From a virus, in the IMG/VR virus record IMGVR_UViG_3300044951_000465, positions 1-43,614 of that record: a DNA stretch of 43,614 nucleotides. One strand, written 5' to 3'. This document shows, piece after piece, positions 32,852 through 41,165 of this stretch. Each line of letters starts with the position of its first letter. Positions within the stretch are counted from its first letter, which is position 1. The position numbers were made by a program, and so were the translations under genes. The notes beneath the pieces were generated by a model that saw only the letters and a list, made by a program, of their open reading frames with translations, ran no database searches and was not told the DNA's origin.

Positions 32852-33298
32852 TTAGCCCCTTGTCGCTTGCGCGATCTGTTCGATTGTCACATTGCCAAGT
32901 CCAGCCTGTTCCGCCCGTGAAATCAGCGTATCAGCCAGACTCAGGATCACCGCTTTGTTCACTTCGGTGAAATCCGGGATCAGCGTTTCATCGACCAGTC
33001 CGTCCAAGACTTGCTCGAACTTGCCGAGAATCATCGGGTTGCTCAGATCGAAGATCGGGAACACCTCCAACGCTCTCTTGGCAGCTACACAAGCTGGCTG
33101 TTGGCTGGCCTCGATAGCGATCAACAAATCGACCAGCATCAAATACTGGCGAATGTCGTGACTGGCGACCTTACCCTTGGCCGGAATGTCTGCACGGTTG
33201 AGAACGGCTGCAACCACGCCGTCTGCCCCAGCTTGAATGTGCGGTGCGAGTTCTGCGGCCAGCGGGCCGGAGGTGAGTTCTTCGAGTAGTGTGGTCAT
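32852..33298 (-). CDS. Helical phage protein of unknown function
   Basis: A 148-aa predominantly helical protein with the pattern SGPLAAELAPHIQAGADGVVAAVLNRADIPAKGKV at its N-terminus, common in phage proteins placed beside fibre and head genes. No catalytic residues are evident. Its start overlaps the preceding stop by one base (TAATG), supporting co-translation with the 135-aa gene. Confidence 0.65.
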   Translation of the reverse strand: MTTLLEELTSGPLAAELAPHIQAGADGVVAAVLNRADIPAKGKVASHDIRQYLMLVDLLIAIEASQQPACVAAKRALEVFPIFDLSNPMILGKFEQVLDGLVDETLIPDFTEVNKAVILSLADTLISRAEQAGLGNVTIEQIAQATRG

Positions 33299-33705
33299 TA
33301 CGCAATGCTCCCTTGTAAGACGCCGTTAGTGGCATCTAGGTCTACCGTGACGGTTTCACCGACCCCGACAGCTTGAGAAGAACCGTAGTCCCAACTTCCG
33401 ACAGCACCGGAAGATGAACCTACGAGGACTGCGTAGCGGAACGAGAAACCTGCACTAGCTCCAGTCCATGCAGCAGGATCAGCAAGGACCAATTTGTACG
33501 TTCCGCCAGTTTGAGTTGCGCTTGAAACGGAGGCACTATTACCACCCGTGGTGTACCCGTTTCCGTTAGCGACTTCAGTCAGCGTTCCTGCAGTAGCGTC
33601 AATTGCCGTAGCAAGTTTGACTGCCCAAGTTTCAGAACCGAGATTACCTGCTTCGAGAATTGTCTCAATTGCAGGAACGAATTTTGTAAAAGATGAGGTT
33701 GGCAT
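33298..33705 (-). CDS. Virion structural protein, beta-rich
   Basis: A 135-aa beta protein with GNGYTTGG, FSFRYAVLVGSSSGAVGSWDYG and VTVDLDATNGVLQ, a pattern I recognise as a very widespread small phage structural protein. Its function is not known to me; it may decorate the head or neck. It starts 14 bases after the small basic gene. Confidence 0.7.
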   Translation of the reverse strand: MPTSSFTKFVPAIETILEAGNLGSETWAVKLATAIDATAGTLTEVANGNGYTTGGNSASVSSATQTGGTYKLVLADPAAWTGASAGFSFRYAVLVGSSSGAVGSWDYGSSQAVGVGETVTVDLDATNGVLQGSIA

Positions 33706-33719
33706 TTGTTGCTCCTAAA

Positions 33720-33947
33720 CTAAACCCAAGGTAAATCGGGATTCCTAATTCTGTCAGAAAAATATGCTTTACGGCAGTGGTCACGGTCCACTTTGTCTAA
33801 TAACCGGCAAATCCATCTGCAACCTGGGCAATCGTGTGTCGCTTGTCTGCGGTAAAGACGACCTGAAATTGTTTCGGCGCGACCACGGAACCAGAGGTCA
33901 TTTATCGTAATGTCTACCCAGATTAACCATTCCCATATGCGGTTCAT
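33720..33947 (-). CDS. Small basic phage protein with HCxxAY motif
   Basis: A 75-aa protein with a tryptophan-rich N-terminus (IWEWLIWVDITINDL), a middle TISGRLYRRQ and a C-terminal DRDHCRKAYFSDRIRNPDLPW. The NHCxxAYxSExxR-type ending is common in small uncharacterised phage proteins. It overlaps the membrane-protein gene by ATGA. Function unknown. Confidence 0.7.
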   Translation of the reverse strand: MNRIWEWLIWVDITINDLWFRGRAETISGRLYRRQATHDCPGCRWICRLLDKVDRDHCRKAYFSDRIRNPDLPWV

Positions 33948-34126
33948 GGTCTATCCAATCCGTGTGTCATTGCAGCCCAGAGAATCGCAATTGCTGCCAA
34001 AACTGCCGCTGACCATTTGATAAAATCACCAATAATTTTAAATGCCGAAATACCAACCTGTGCGCTATCCCACGATTCGATCATTTCTCTGAGTTTTTGC
34101 ATTTCTGCATCTGTTAAATCACCCAT
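33944..34126 (-). CDS. Small one-helix membrane protein, holin-like
   Basis: A 60-aa protein with an N-terminal amphipathic helix (DAEMQKLREMIESWDSAQ) and one transmembrane segment at about residues 34-53 (WSAAVLAAIAILWAAMTH). The size and topology suit a holin or antiholin, but it is far from the lysis cassette, so a structural or other membrane role is possible. Start overlaps the previous gene by 8 bases; stop overlaps the next by ATGA. Confidence 0.65.
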   Translation of the reverse strand: MGDLTDAEMQKLREMIESWDSAQVGISAFKIIGDFIKWSAAVLAAIAILWAAMTHGLDRP

Positions 34127-34322
34127 GCGCGGCTCCCCGTAATTTAAGCACCATTTTTCCGATAGATGAAAAGAAATCCATCGCTGGTTTATTCACTTCC
34201 CAGTCATTTATTAATGTGGCTAACTTGACGACTTCGTGCGGTTCCAGTCTGTATTTCACACACTTTTTTAATAATGGACAGGTGTCGTCGCAGTTACTAA
34301 TTGGACCGCATTCGGTATTCAT
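34119..34322 (-). CDS. Small Cys-rich hypothetical protein
   Basis: A 67-aa protein with four cysteines in its first third (C5, C11, C15, C21), possibly metal-binding, followed by a helical part (EPHEVVKLATLINDWEVNKP). It overlaps both neighbours (ATGA upstream). I do not recognise the family. Confidence 0.6.
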   Translation of the reverse strand: MNTECGPISNCDDTCPLLKKCVKYRLEPHEVVKLATLINDWEVNKPAMDFFSSIGKMVLKLRGAAHG

Positions 34323-34510
34323 TTGTTAGCAGCGACTTCTGCTTCAGACCAAGCAATCAGTTCGCCTTGTGCGTTGTGAAGAATGCGCTCGATTCCGACT
34401 ACACTTCCAATACCCATAGCTGCCCAAATCTGTTTAGTTTCAGAAAAGTCAGCACCTGTGTCAGCATCGGTGATTTTCAGTGTTACTTCGACTTTGTATT
34501 TCATGTTCAT
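34319..34510 (-). CDS. Small hypothetical protein
   Basis: A 63-aa protein of beta-beta-alpha character (KYKVEVTLKITDADTG then helix). Its start overlaps the portal stop by ATGA and it overlaps the next gene, so it is embedded in the coupled small-gene run. Function unknown. Confidence 0.6.
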   Translation of the reverse strand: MNMKYKVEVTLKITDADTGADFSETKQIWAAMGIGSVVGIERILHNAQGELIAWSEAEVAANK

Positions 34511-37254
34511 TCTCCAATGTCTAATTCAGAACGTGCGCCAATCATGTCGCCATTTTCGTCACGTATCGCAGTTGTCTTCCTTGGTGCGCGACTTGCTTCG
34601 ATTGTGGCTTGTAAACCTTGCATCATTAATTGCAAAGGTTCATTCATATCGGGTTTTTTAACTTCTGGAACAACAGTAGACAGATGTTGTTGCGCCAATT
34701 TAGCCGCCTCGATCTGTAGTGTTGTCGCATTATCCTCACGATTTTTCCACATTTCAACCATAGCTTTGCGGAAAGCATCTTCGCGTTGAACTACGATACG
34801 TTCCATATCCGCTTTCGCTTGAGTCTGATTTTCTAAAACTCGTGACATTATTTCTTTTTCACGTAGTTCTTGTTCTTTTTGCATCTTCTCAAGTTCCATC
34901 TGATGCTTACGTTCAGCATCAGAACGCTTCTGTTCCATTTCAGTCAGTTTCGCTTGGTAATTACGCTCAGCTTCTTGACTGCGACGCTCTGTTTCTACCT
35001 TTTGCGCTTCTGTCATTAAGCGTGTAGACATTATAGTAGGATCAGGATTCAGCCAATCCATATTTTCTTTAACGAAAGCAGTTGCTTCGGCTATGACGCC
35101 AATGGTTTGCTCTGCTAAACTGGTATCTTGATCAACAATCTGCATAGAAACCTGCGCCATCAGTTGTTCTTGCGGCGGTTGCTGTTGTGGCGCAAGTTGT
35201 TGTGGTACTTGGCCCGGTAGCTGCGGCGGTTGCTGTTGTGGCGCAGCTTGTTGTATCCTTGTGGCAAAGAAAAGACCTAAATGTTCTTTAAGATGGTCCA
35301 AAACCTTCATCGTTATCGGAACCATGATCGGGTTCTTACCTAACATAGGATCACGAAGATAATTTATGTGAACCACTATGTGAGACATGTGATCTTGTTG
35401 AGGTGCAGTGATAACGGGTTTACCACCAATCCATGCTATCATTTCAGAAGCAACATCAAGCGGTTGCGGTTGTTGCGGCATCGGTAACAGCCGATCAACA
35501 TTGTTTACCTTCATCAACTGCAACATCGAACGATGCAGTTCCAGCTTGTTGTATTGAACCGAAGGATCGCTAGCGGCAAGTTGCAGAACACCTTGCATCT
35601 GGGCAAAACGCTGCGCTTCGCTGAATATGCGCGGGTCACTTACCGGAGTGACGTTCTTCATCGAAACGGTGTTAGGGTCTAAACCGTATTCTTGAAGTTC
35701 GTGTTGACCATAGGTCTTCAACAAACGAATAACAATGTCGAACTTCTTCGCTTGGCTGAAGTGCAACCGCGAATGAATGCTGGAGAAGATCACCGCACCT
35801 TGTTCAATAAGAGCTTGAACAGTCCCTACGGGCGTATTAGCAGTGGCATCTGCGATCTTTTCGGATGCAGTGCTGACTACCCCCTTGGCAGCGTCCGTCA
35901 ACCACCCTAGCAACTGGAATAGGACCGGGCTAGGGGCATTGAACGGCATCGTCATCAGATATTTGCGAATATCGTCCGTCCCGACAGGACCTTCGATTTC
36001 TACAATATTCGTGACATCAACTTGCTTGGTTTGACCGTTAATCCTCGACCCTTTTAGTTTCAGAAGAGTCGGAGCGTTATTGATGTGTGCGGAGTCTAAA
36101 AGAGCGCGAAGAGCGCCGGTAGAAGCAGCAGATAGACCACCAATAAGGTGTGGAAGTCCAATTCCGTACGCACCCATCCAGTAAATGAAGACATCTTCAA
36201 CAATCCAGTCCAATTTCTGGAAGGTTTGGTCGTTTTGGTCCCAATTACGTCGAATTGCGAGAATATCTTGTTCATAATCGTCAATGGTTATGATATAGGG
36301 TGCGCGATTACCACCTGAGAAGGTGTCTTCTTCCGTTTCCAGCCACGTGTAAACTTCGTAAATTGTCCTTACACCGTCATCGTTGTATCCAACGGACTCT
36401 TTACCTTCGATCTTCTCATTTGCTTTTGACGATAAACTCTTATCCGGGTCTGTGGACACAGAAATCGAGCTAATATCACGGTAAACACCTGATTTGACCC
36501 GTTGTTCGTAGTCGTATTTGGAAACGTACTGACGATGCGTGATTCGTTCTGAATCGTAGAAGTTTGTTGAGTAAAACGGGATGAAAATGTTGTCTATCGA
36601 GACAAATTCGGAGCAAATACGGTTTTTTGTCGTACTCCAATACAGTTTCATGAACTGACTGCCACCCAAAGGCAGTTGTGTCAGCAGTTTTTCTGTCTCA
36701 GAACGGTATTCTGCAATGCGTTTTGTGAACTGATTGTTCAAACAAAGCGCAGTTTGACGGACAACTTTCTCCTGTTCAGGATCAAGGGCGCCGTCTGACT
36801 CCATTTTGACCGGGCCACCGGCAGGGAACAGTTCTTTAATGGCACGTGAAGCAAAATCAATACAAGATTCTGCCAAAACAGGATGGACAACTTTGGATGC
36901 ACCTGAAAAACCTGCACCACCGGGAGCATCATTACCTAAACCAGTACGACGAAGACCATCTTCATATTGTTCGTCACGCTTTTTACGTGCTTCTTTGTCG
37001 TTATCGATCTGTTCAAGTAGTTCGGTGGCTAAATCCTGTAGATAAGTCGTTCCAAGGTCTTCAGCCAGATTATCGTCAAACTGTTGTTCAGCTTCTTGAT
37101 CTTCTTCATCGGGAACGATAACACTTCCGTCTTCCTGTTCGATAAACTCGGCATTCTCAGAATCGTCAAGATCTTCGTAATAGGACTCTTCTTCCTGTAT
37201 AGGAACAATAGGATCTTCAGGTTCCAGATAAGAAGGGTCGTTTACGTGGATCAT
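34507..37254 (-). CDS. Portal protein
   Basis: A 915-aa protein, longer than P22 portal (725 aa). The first ~70 residues are very acidic. Then comes a portal core with RRTGLGNDAPGGAGFSGASKVVHPVLAESCIDFASRAIKELFP and PLGGSQFMKLYWSTTKNRICSEFVSIDNIFIPF, and a stem/wing pattern later (GLPHLIGGLSAASTGALRALLDSAHINN). Residues about 665-700 are Pro/Gln-rich, followed by a charged coiled coil at about 740-850 that may form a barrel in the capsid. It is the DNA gateway and terminase docking site. A promoter-like motif and CAGGAAAC site precede ATG 37254. Confidence 0.9.
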   Translation of the reverse strand: MIHVNDPSYLEPEDPIVPIQEEESYYEDLDDSENAEFIEQEDGSVIVPDEEDQEAEQQFDDNLAEDLGTTYLQDLATELLEQIDNDKEARKKRDEQYEDGLRRTGLGNDAPGGAGFSGASKVVHPVLAESCIDFASRAIKELFPAGGPVKMESDGALDPEQEKVVRQTALCLNNQFTKRIAEYRSETEKLLTQLPLGGSQFMKLYWSTTKNRICSEFVSIDNIFIPFYSTNFYDSERITHRQYVSKYDYEQRVKSGVYRDISSISVSTDPDKSLSSKANEKIEGKESVGYNDDGVRTIYEVYTWLETEEDTFSGGNRAPYIITIDDYEQDILAIRRNWDQNDQTFQKLDWIVEDVFIYWMGAYGIGLPHLIGGLSAASTGALRALLDSAHINNAPTLLKLKGSRINGQTKQVDVTNIVEIEGPVGTDDIRKYLMTMPFNAPSPVLFQLLGWLTDAAKGVVSTASEKIADATANTPVGTVQALIEQGAVIFSSIHSRLHFSQAKKFDIVIRLLKTYGQHELQEYGLDPNTVSMKNVTPVSDPRIFSEAQRFAQMQGVLQLAASDPSVQYNKLELHRSMLQLMKVNNVDRLLPMPQQPQPLDVASEMIAWIGGKPVITAPQQDHMSHIVVHINYLRDPMLGKNPIMVPITMKVLDHLKEHLGLFFATRIQQAAPQQQPPQLPGQVPQQLAPQQQPPQEQLMAQVSMQIVDQDTSLAEQTIGVIAEATAFVKENMDWLNPDPTIMSTRLMTEAQKVETERRSQEAERNYQAKLTEMEQKRSDAERKHQMELEKMQKEQELREKEIMSRVLENQTQAKADMERIVVQREDAFRKAMVEMWKNREDNATTLQIEAAKLAQQHLSTVVPEVKKPDMNEPLQLMMQGLQATIEASRAPRKTTAIRDENGDMIGARSELDIGE

Positions 37255-37279
37255 AATGTTTCCTGAAAATTATTGAGTC

Positions 37280-37307
37280 AGTTTAGCACATTTTTGAGGT
37301 TGTGCAA
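37280..37307 (-). promoter_or_regulatory. Candidate promoter TTGCAC-N16-TAAACT before the portal gene
   Basis: The 60-base gap reads, on the minus strand, TTGCAC (37307-37302), 16 bases ending TGTGC, then TAAACT (37285-37280) followed by GACTCA. The same -10 style occurs in other gaps. Confidence 0.4.
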
Positions 37308-37314
37308 TAAGGTG

Positions 37315-39390
37315 TTAAATACCACCTCCGATTAACGACCGCCGATATTCGTTATACCAACTCATCAGACCGGCTGCAACATCTGTGTCCCCAGGATAGT
37401 CTAACAACGATGGCGGGTCATATTCATTCTTTGAGCGATACCATTGCCTAAACGCTTCGTCATCGTCCAACTGATGTGCGATATCTTCACTAGTCATAAA
37501 CGATTGATTAAATCGTTGCATGTCAACATTATCCAACTCGCTAACATCCGAGAAGTTACCAGACTTCACGAAATCTTGAAGATACGGAATATGTTCGGCT
37601 TTCGGTTTACCGTTGTGTTTGCCTTTGATTTGATTGATGTTGAATTTAGGAGGTTCTTGAAGATATTGTTGATATTCAGGCGTTTCAGAAGCCAACTGAT
37701 CGTGTAATTTTATTCTTTCACTCGTGGAAAGTTTAACCCCGTTCTGTTTAAGACCTTCATAATATTGATCAAATTTAGAATCTATCTGTTGCTCTATCTC
37801 AGGGTGATTGTTTCTTAAATAGAGGTAAGGTGTAACTTCTTTAGGTTTCACCGTCTCCACCTGAGCAACAGGTTTTCCGTCAGGATCGAGGAGAAGATTG
37901 ACACGCGAATCACCTGACCCGTAGTTTCGAAGCATGTCGTCGCCTTGCGTACACCATCCACCTTTTTCGCCGCAGGCTTTTCCGATCTTGAAGGCTTCTT
38001 CAGAATCCGCAACGTCAGGTAGGCGTACCATGCGATAACCGTCGGGGTATTCTTTTACAACATTCCAATCGGGGTAATCACGAATTGCTTCGTTTGATTT
38101 CTTTTCTGCTTCGATCGCCATGCGGCGGCGATGTTGGTTGACTCTTGCAACGAGATCAACCATTGATTCCATAGAATTCCTGCGCGGATTTGCGAGGTCT
38201 TCAGGAGTAAGACGAAGATTGGCAGGAAGGTCGGATGTCGGGCTGAGCGCGTTGCCGATTTCGTCGGTGAGATGGTCTAGTCCGAGATACCTTGGTGCGG
38301 CAGTGTCAAGAGAATGAACAGAGCTTTCTGGAGGAATAGTTGTTAACCAAGGGTTTTCAGATAGAAGTTTTTGGTCTATTACTGAAGGGTTTCCTGTGAA
38401 TTCATGTAAATATTCATCAGCTTTCTCAGGTGTCGCAAGCCAGTCCGATTCTTTCTCCCACTGTCTACCCAATTTCGTAGACGCAAACCCCTCTTCAGGG
38501 AAGCCGAGTTCTCTTCGATTTACAAAATTTGTTATCCGATTGTCAAGTTGATCAGGTTCATAATGTAAAATGCCCGACATTTCATCTTCGTAACGTTCAC
38601 GAGCGCGAGTGATATCATTTGTACGTTTAACTAGATCTTCGTCGTTTGGATACTTGTTAAATGCTTTTTCTTTTGCTGCGTAATATCGATCTTCTGCTTT
38701 TTGAGCAAGGCGATCTGCACGCAGGCGAATCGGATCTTCCGGAGTTGCCATTGAGTTCTTGATGTAGTTTACGAGCGGGCCGTCGATCCATTGGTTCGTT
38801 GCTGCTTGTGGTTCTAATCTAGCGCGGTGACCTGCTAGATTAGAAACAAGTTTATTATAGAGATCAGGGTTACTTGTTTCTAATCTAGCTAATTCTTCAG
38901 GAGTGTATTTGGCGTTCAACTGTTGTAATATTTCTTCAACAGGTTTTCCTGTCGTTCCGTATGTCTTTTTCAACCCCTTCACAGCGTTTTCAACCGACCC
39001 TGTCAGCCAGTTTCCACCTTTGTTCTTGATGACGCCGAGTGCTCCTTCTGCAGGAGTTGGAATCGGCATGTCGAGCAGGCGTTTATCAGGAATCGGGATA
39101 CGACCAGTGTGCCCTTTTGTCAACGGATTGAGACCGTACGACATATCGTCAAGAAGTTCGGGTGATTCACCGAAGAGAAGTGAGCCGATTTCGTGCCCTG
39201 CGCCGTAACGATTCCACGGAGAATCGGGATACTTATCTGCGGCAAGTTTCTTCGTTTCGTAACGATTCAGAAGTGCTTTAATCTTCTTTGCAAGATCTGC
39301 TTGTGGTGCGATCAAAGCATTGCGTGAAGGTGCTTTAACAGAATTTTCACGTTCTTTTAAACCGTTCAAGAATTCGTCAATAGTCTGCAT
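37315..39390 (-). CDS. 691-aa protein with WCT...QIKGxxN region, unknown function
   Basis: A 691-aa hydrophilic protein between terminase and portal. The first ~440 residues are helical and charged. A compact part then holds YRMVRLPDVADSEEAFKIGKACGEKGGWCTQGDDMLRNY (WCT at 479-481), RVNLLLDPDGKPVAQVET, and QIKGKHN at about 587-593. I have seen this WCT/IxGxxN combination in other phage and mobile-element proteins (some PcfJ-like), but know no confirmed activity. It could be a virion enzyme or an internal protein. It has an unremarkable ribosome site (AGG) and a hairpin in its leader. Confidence 0.6.
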   Translation of the reverse strand: MQTIDEFLNGLKERENSVKAPSRNALIAPQADLAKKIKALLNRYETKKLAADKYPDSPWNRYGAGHEIGSLLFGESPELLDDMSYGLNPLTKGHTGRIPIPDKRLLDMPIPTPAEGALGVIKNKGGNWLTGSVENAVKGLKKTYGTTGKPVEEILQQLNAKYTPEELARLETSNPDLYNKLVSNLAGHRARLEPQAATNQWIDGPLVNYIKNSMATPEDPIRLRADRLAQKAEDRYYAAKEKAFNKYPNDEDLVKRTNDITRARERYEDEMSGILHYEPDQLDNRITNFVNRRELGFPEEGFASTKLGRQWEKESDWLATPEKADEYLHEFTGNPSVIDQKLLSENPWLTTIPPESSVHSLDTAAPRYLGLDHLTDEIGNALSPTSDLPANLRLTPEDLANPRRNSMESMVDLVARVNQHRRRMAIEAEKKSNEAIRDYPDWNVVKEYPDGYRMVRLPDVADSEEAFKIGKACGEKGGWCTQGDDMLRNYGSGDSRVNLLLDPDGKPVAQVETVKPKEVTPYLYLRNNHPEIEQQIDSKFDQYYEGLKQNGVKLSTSERIKLHDQLASETPEYQQYLQEPPKFNINQIKGKHNGKPKAEHIPYLQDFVKSGNFSDVSELDNVDMQRFNQSFMTSEDIAHQLDDDEAFRQWYRSKNEYDPPSLLDYPGDTDVAAGLMSWYNEYRRSLIGGGI

Positions 39391-39396
39391 GATCGC

Positions 39397-39420
39397 CTGC
39401 GCCGAAATGTTTGAGCGCAG
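39397..39420 (-). other. Intercistronic hairpin between TerL and the 691-aa gene
   Basis: CTGCGC and GCGCAG form a 6-bp stem with a 12-base loop in the 44-base gap. It sits just downstream of a promoter-like motif and 6 bases before the next ATG, so it might limit ribosome access. Confidence 0.4.
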
Positions 39421-39447
39421 TATAGCTCACCTATTTAAACTGCGTAA
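39419..39447 (-). promoter_or_regulatory. Candidate promoter TTACGC-N17-TATACT
   Basis: On the minus strand TTACGC (39447-39442), 17 bases ending GAGC, then TATACT (39424-39419). It overlaps the TerL stop region and would drive the 691-aa gene. The motif GAGCTATACTG is shared with other gaps. Confidence 0.38.
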
Positions 39448-41165
39448 GGGTTTACCTTTTCAGTTCCCCATTCTTCTTCATCTTCGTATTCTTCTTTTTT
39501 AGGTTCTGGATCAATATAAATCCATTCTTGATCACGGAAGACGCTCAACGCCTGTGTGGTACAGTCAACATATTCATCGTGTGCGCTATTTGGGAACGAG
39601 CAAACCTCTCGTAAATAATCCTCAGCCCATGTCACAAACTCCCCTGGAACTTGCTTGGATTCTGGAATATAAACACGTCCGTTTAGGACCAAATGGCTGA
39701 CTGCATGTAGACGCATCGATTTATCAGGCCTACCTGGATTATACTTCCTTATCGGCAATCCAGCCCGTTGTAAATCTTGAATCAAAGGGATGCCTGAACC
39801 TTTATCTTCAATCAAAAGAAGATCAACGGGTGCTTCTTGATCACCATAGGTTGCCTTGTAATCCTCTACAGCGCGAATACGGAGTTCTGGATATTTCAAA
39901 TGTTCAGTCCAACAATCTAGAATCATCACGCAATGAGGTTCGTCTGGACCTGGACGAAATACGCCAAAAACAACGCACCCTGTGGGATCGTTTTCTGTTT
40001 TCTCTGTAAATGCGGTGTCGTATGACTGGATGACATATTCAAAGACCGGCATTGCTTTCTTGGCGGACCATTGCTTAAACCAGCTCCGTTTCAATATTCC
40101 TGATTCTTCGATGTCGATCAGCTCTGCGTAGATCTCCTGACGACCTAGATTTGTTCCTTCATATTGCGTAATCTGCCGCATGAATGGTGCAGCAAGATTC
40201 GTCTTGTTCTCGTAAGTGCTCCCTGTCGTCATTACGATCTTATTGATCGGATGCCTTGCGAGCTTGACCAACTGCTGGATCAACGGAGTGGGTTTCGGAG
40301 TCGTCGTTACGACGCATCGAGGGTTTGTTCCAAGGCGCAAACAGAATTGCAACATATCAAATGTCATCTGCTGCGTATTGATATCGTAACCAGCAATCTC
40401 GTCAACCCATGCGAAATCAAATTGAGGACCACGGAGACGTTCAGGTTCTTCTGCTGAGAAGAGGGAGGCTTGCGCTCCATTGGGCCACGTGACCCGACGT
40501 TTCGTTGACTCGTATAATGGACGCGCCCATGGAGGGCAAACGTTGACCAGACCGGATTGACCTTCTACCGCAACGTCGCGAGCATCACTGGCCGTTGGTG
40601 AGATGACTGCGATACGACGGGCCTGTCCTGTTTCAACCATCTCTCGTGCGAGTTCAGCTCCGACTCTCGTCTTGCCGAATCCACGACCAGCTAGTAGGAT
40701 CCATGTTGCCCATTGTTTGCGGAACTCGCAAACATCATCGTTAGGATTTGGTACTTCCTTGATCCATACGTTTGGCGTAAGATGTTGGATCGGTTTCCAT
40801 CCGTCTTCATCTGGAGGTTCGTATGTGATTATAACGTTTGTCTTTTCACCTTCGGTTGACATCGCTTCCTGTTGGTGGCAACTAGGAAAATTCTCGATTT
40901 TTAATTTTTTGTCTGTCTGACTTTGAGCACGCAGATACGCACACATACAATAAGAAGTCGCTTTCGATTTCTTATGATCGGGAGCCAATTGTTTTGGACG
41001 ACCGAGGAACTCCCAATCGAATTGCAACTTCGCAGCGTCTTCGTCTGACATCGCACGAATCATCTCTGCGCGTTTTTTAGCAGGAAGCATATCAAACTTT
41101 TCCCTTGCACTAAGGTATTCGATTGAAGGCTTGTCAGTCGACTTAAGTATGTATTTCTCGGTCAC
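39435..41165 (-). CDS. terL: Large terminase subunit (TerL) with N-terminal insertion
   Basis: A 576-aa protein. ATPase motifs: Walker A LAGRGFGKT at about 158-166, Walker B WVDE at 253-256, coupling motif VTTTP at 286-290. Nuclease: D383 (QSYDTAF), E453 (LLIEDKGSG), and D534 in HDEYVD (529-534). In the Terminase_6-type family the N-terminal WEFxxRPxQLAP block normally runs almost directly into the Walker A region; here about 87 residues (64-150) separate LGRPKQLAPD from QWATWILLAG. The insert carries C73, C75, C96-H97 and C146. The start overlaps nothing upstream beyond ATGA with the 405-aa gene. It powers DNA packaging and cuts concatemers. Confidence 0.95.
   Translation of the reverse strand: MTEKYILKSTDKPSIEYLSAREKFDMLPAKKRAEMIRAMSDEDAAKLQFDWEFLGRPKQLAPDHKKSKATSYCMCAYLRAQSQTDKKLKIENFPSCHQQEAMSTEGEKTNVIITYEPPDEDGWKPIQHLTPNVWIKEVPNPNDDVCEFRKQWATWILLAGRGFGKTRVGAELAREMVETGQARRIAVISPTASDARDVAVEGQSGLVNVCPPWARPLYESTKRRVTWPNGAQASLFSAEEPERLRGPQFDFAWVDEIAGYDINTQQMTFDMLQFCLRLGTNPRCVVTTTPKPTPLIQQLVKLARHPINKIVMTTGSTYENKTNLAAPFMRQITQYEGTNLGRQEIYAELIDIEESGILKRSWFKQWSAKKAMPVFEYVIQSYDTAFTEKTENDPTGCVVFGVFRPGPDEPHCVMILDCWTEHLKYPELRIRAVEDYKATYGDQEAPVDLLLIEDKGSGIPLIQDLQRAGLPIRKYNPGRPDKSMRLHAVSHLVLNGRVYIPESKQVPGEFVTWAEDYLREVCSFPNSAHDEYVDCTTQALSVFRDQEWIYIDPEPKKEEYEDEEEWGTEKVNPYAV

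Noticed and set aside
40716-40976. Intein in TerL
   Set aside because: The insert lacks a Cys/Ser first residue, a C-terminal His-Asn and intein block motifs, and is much too short.
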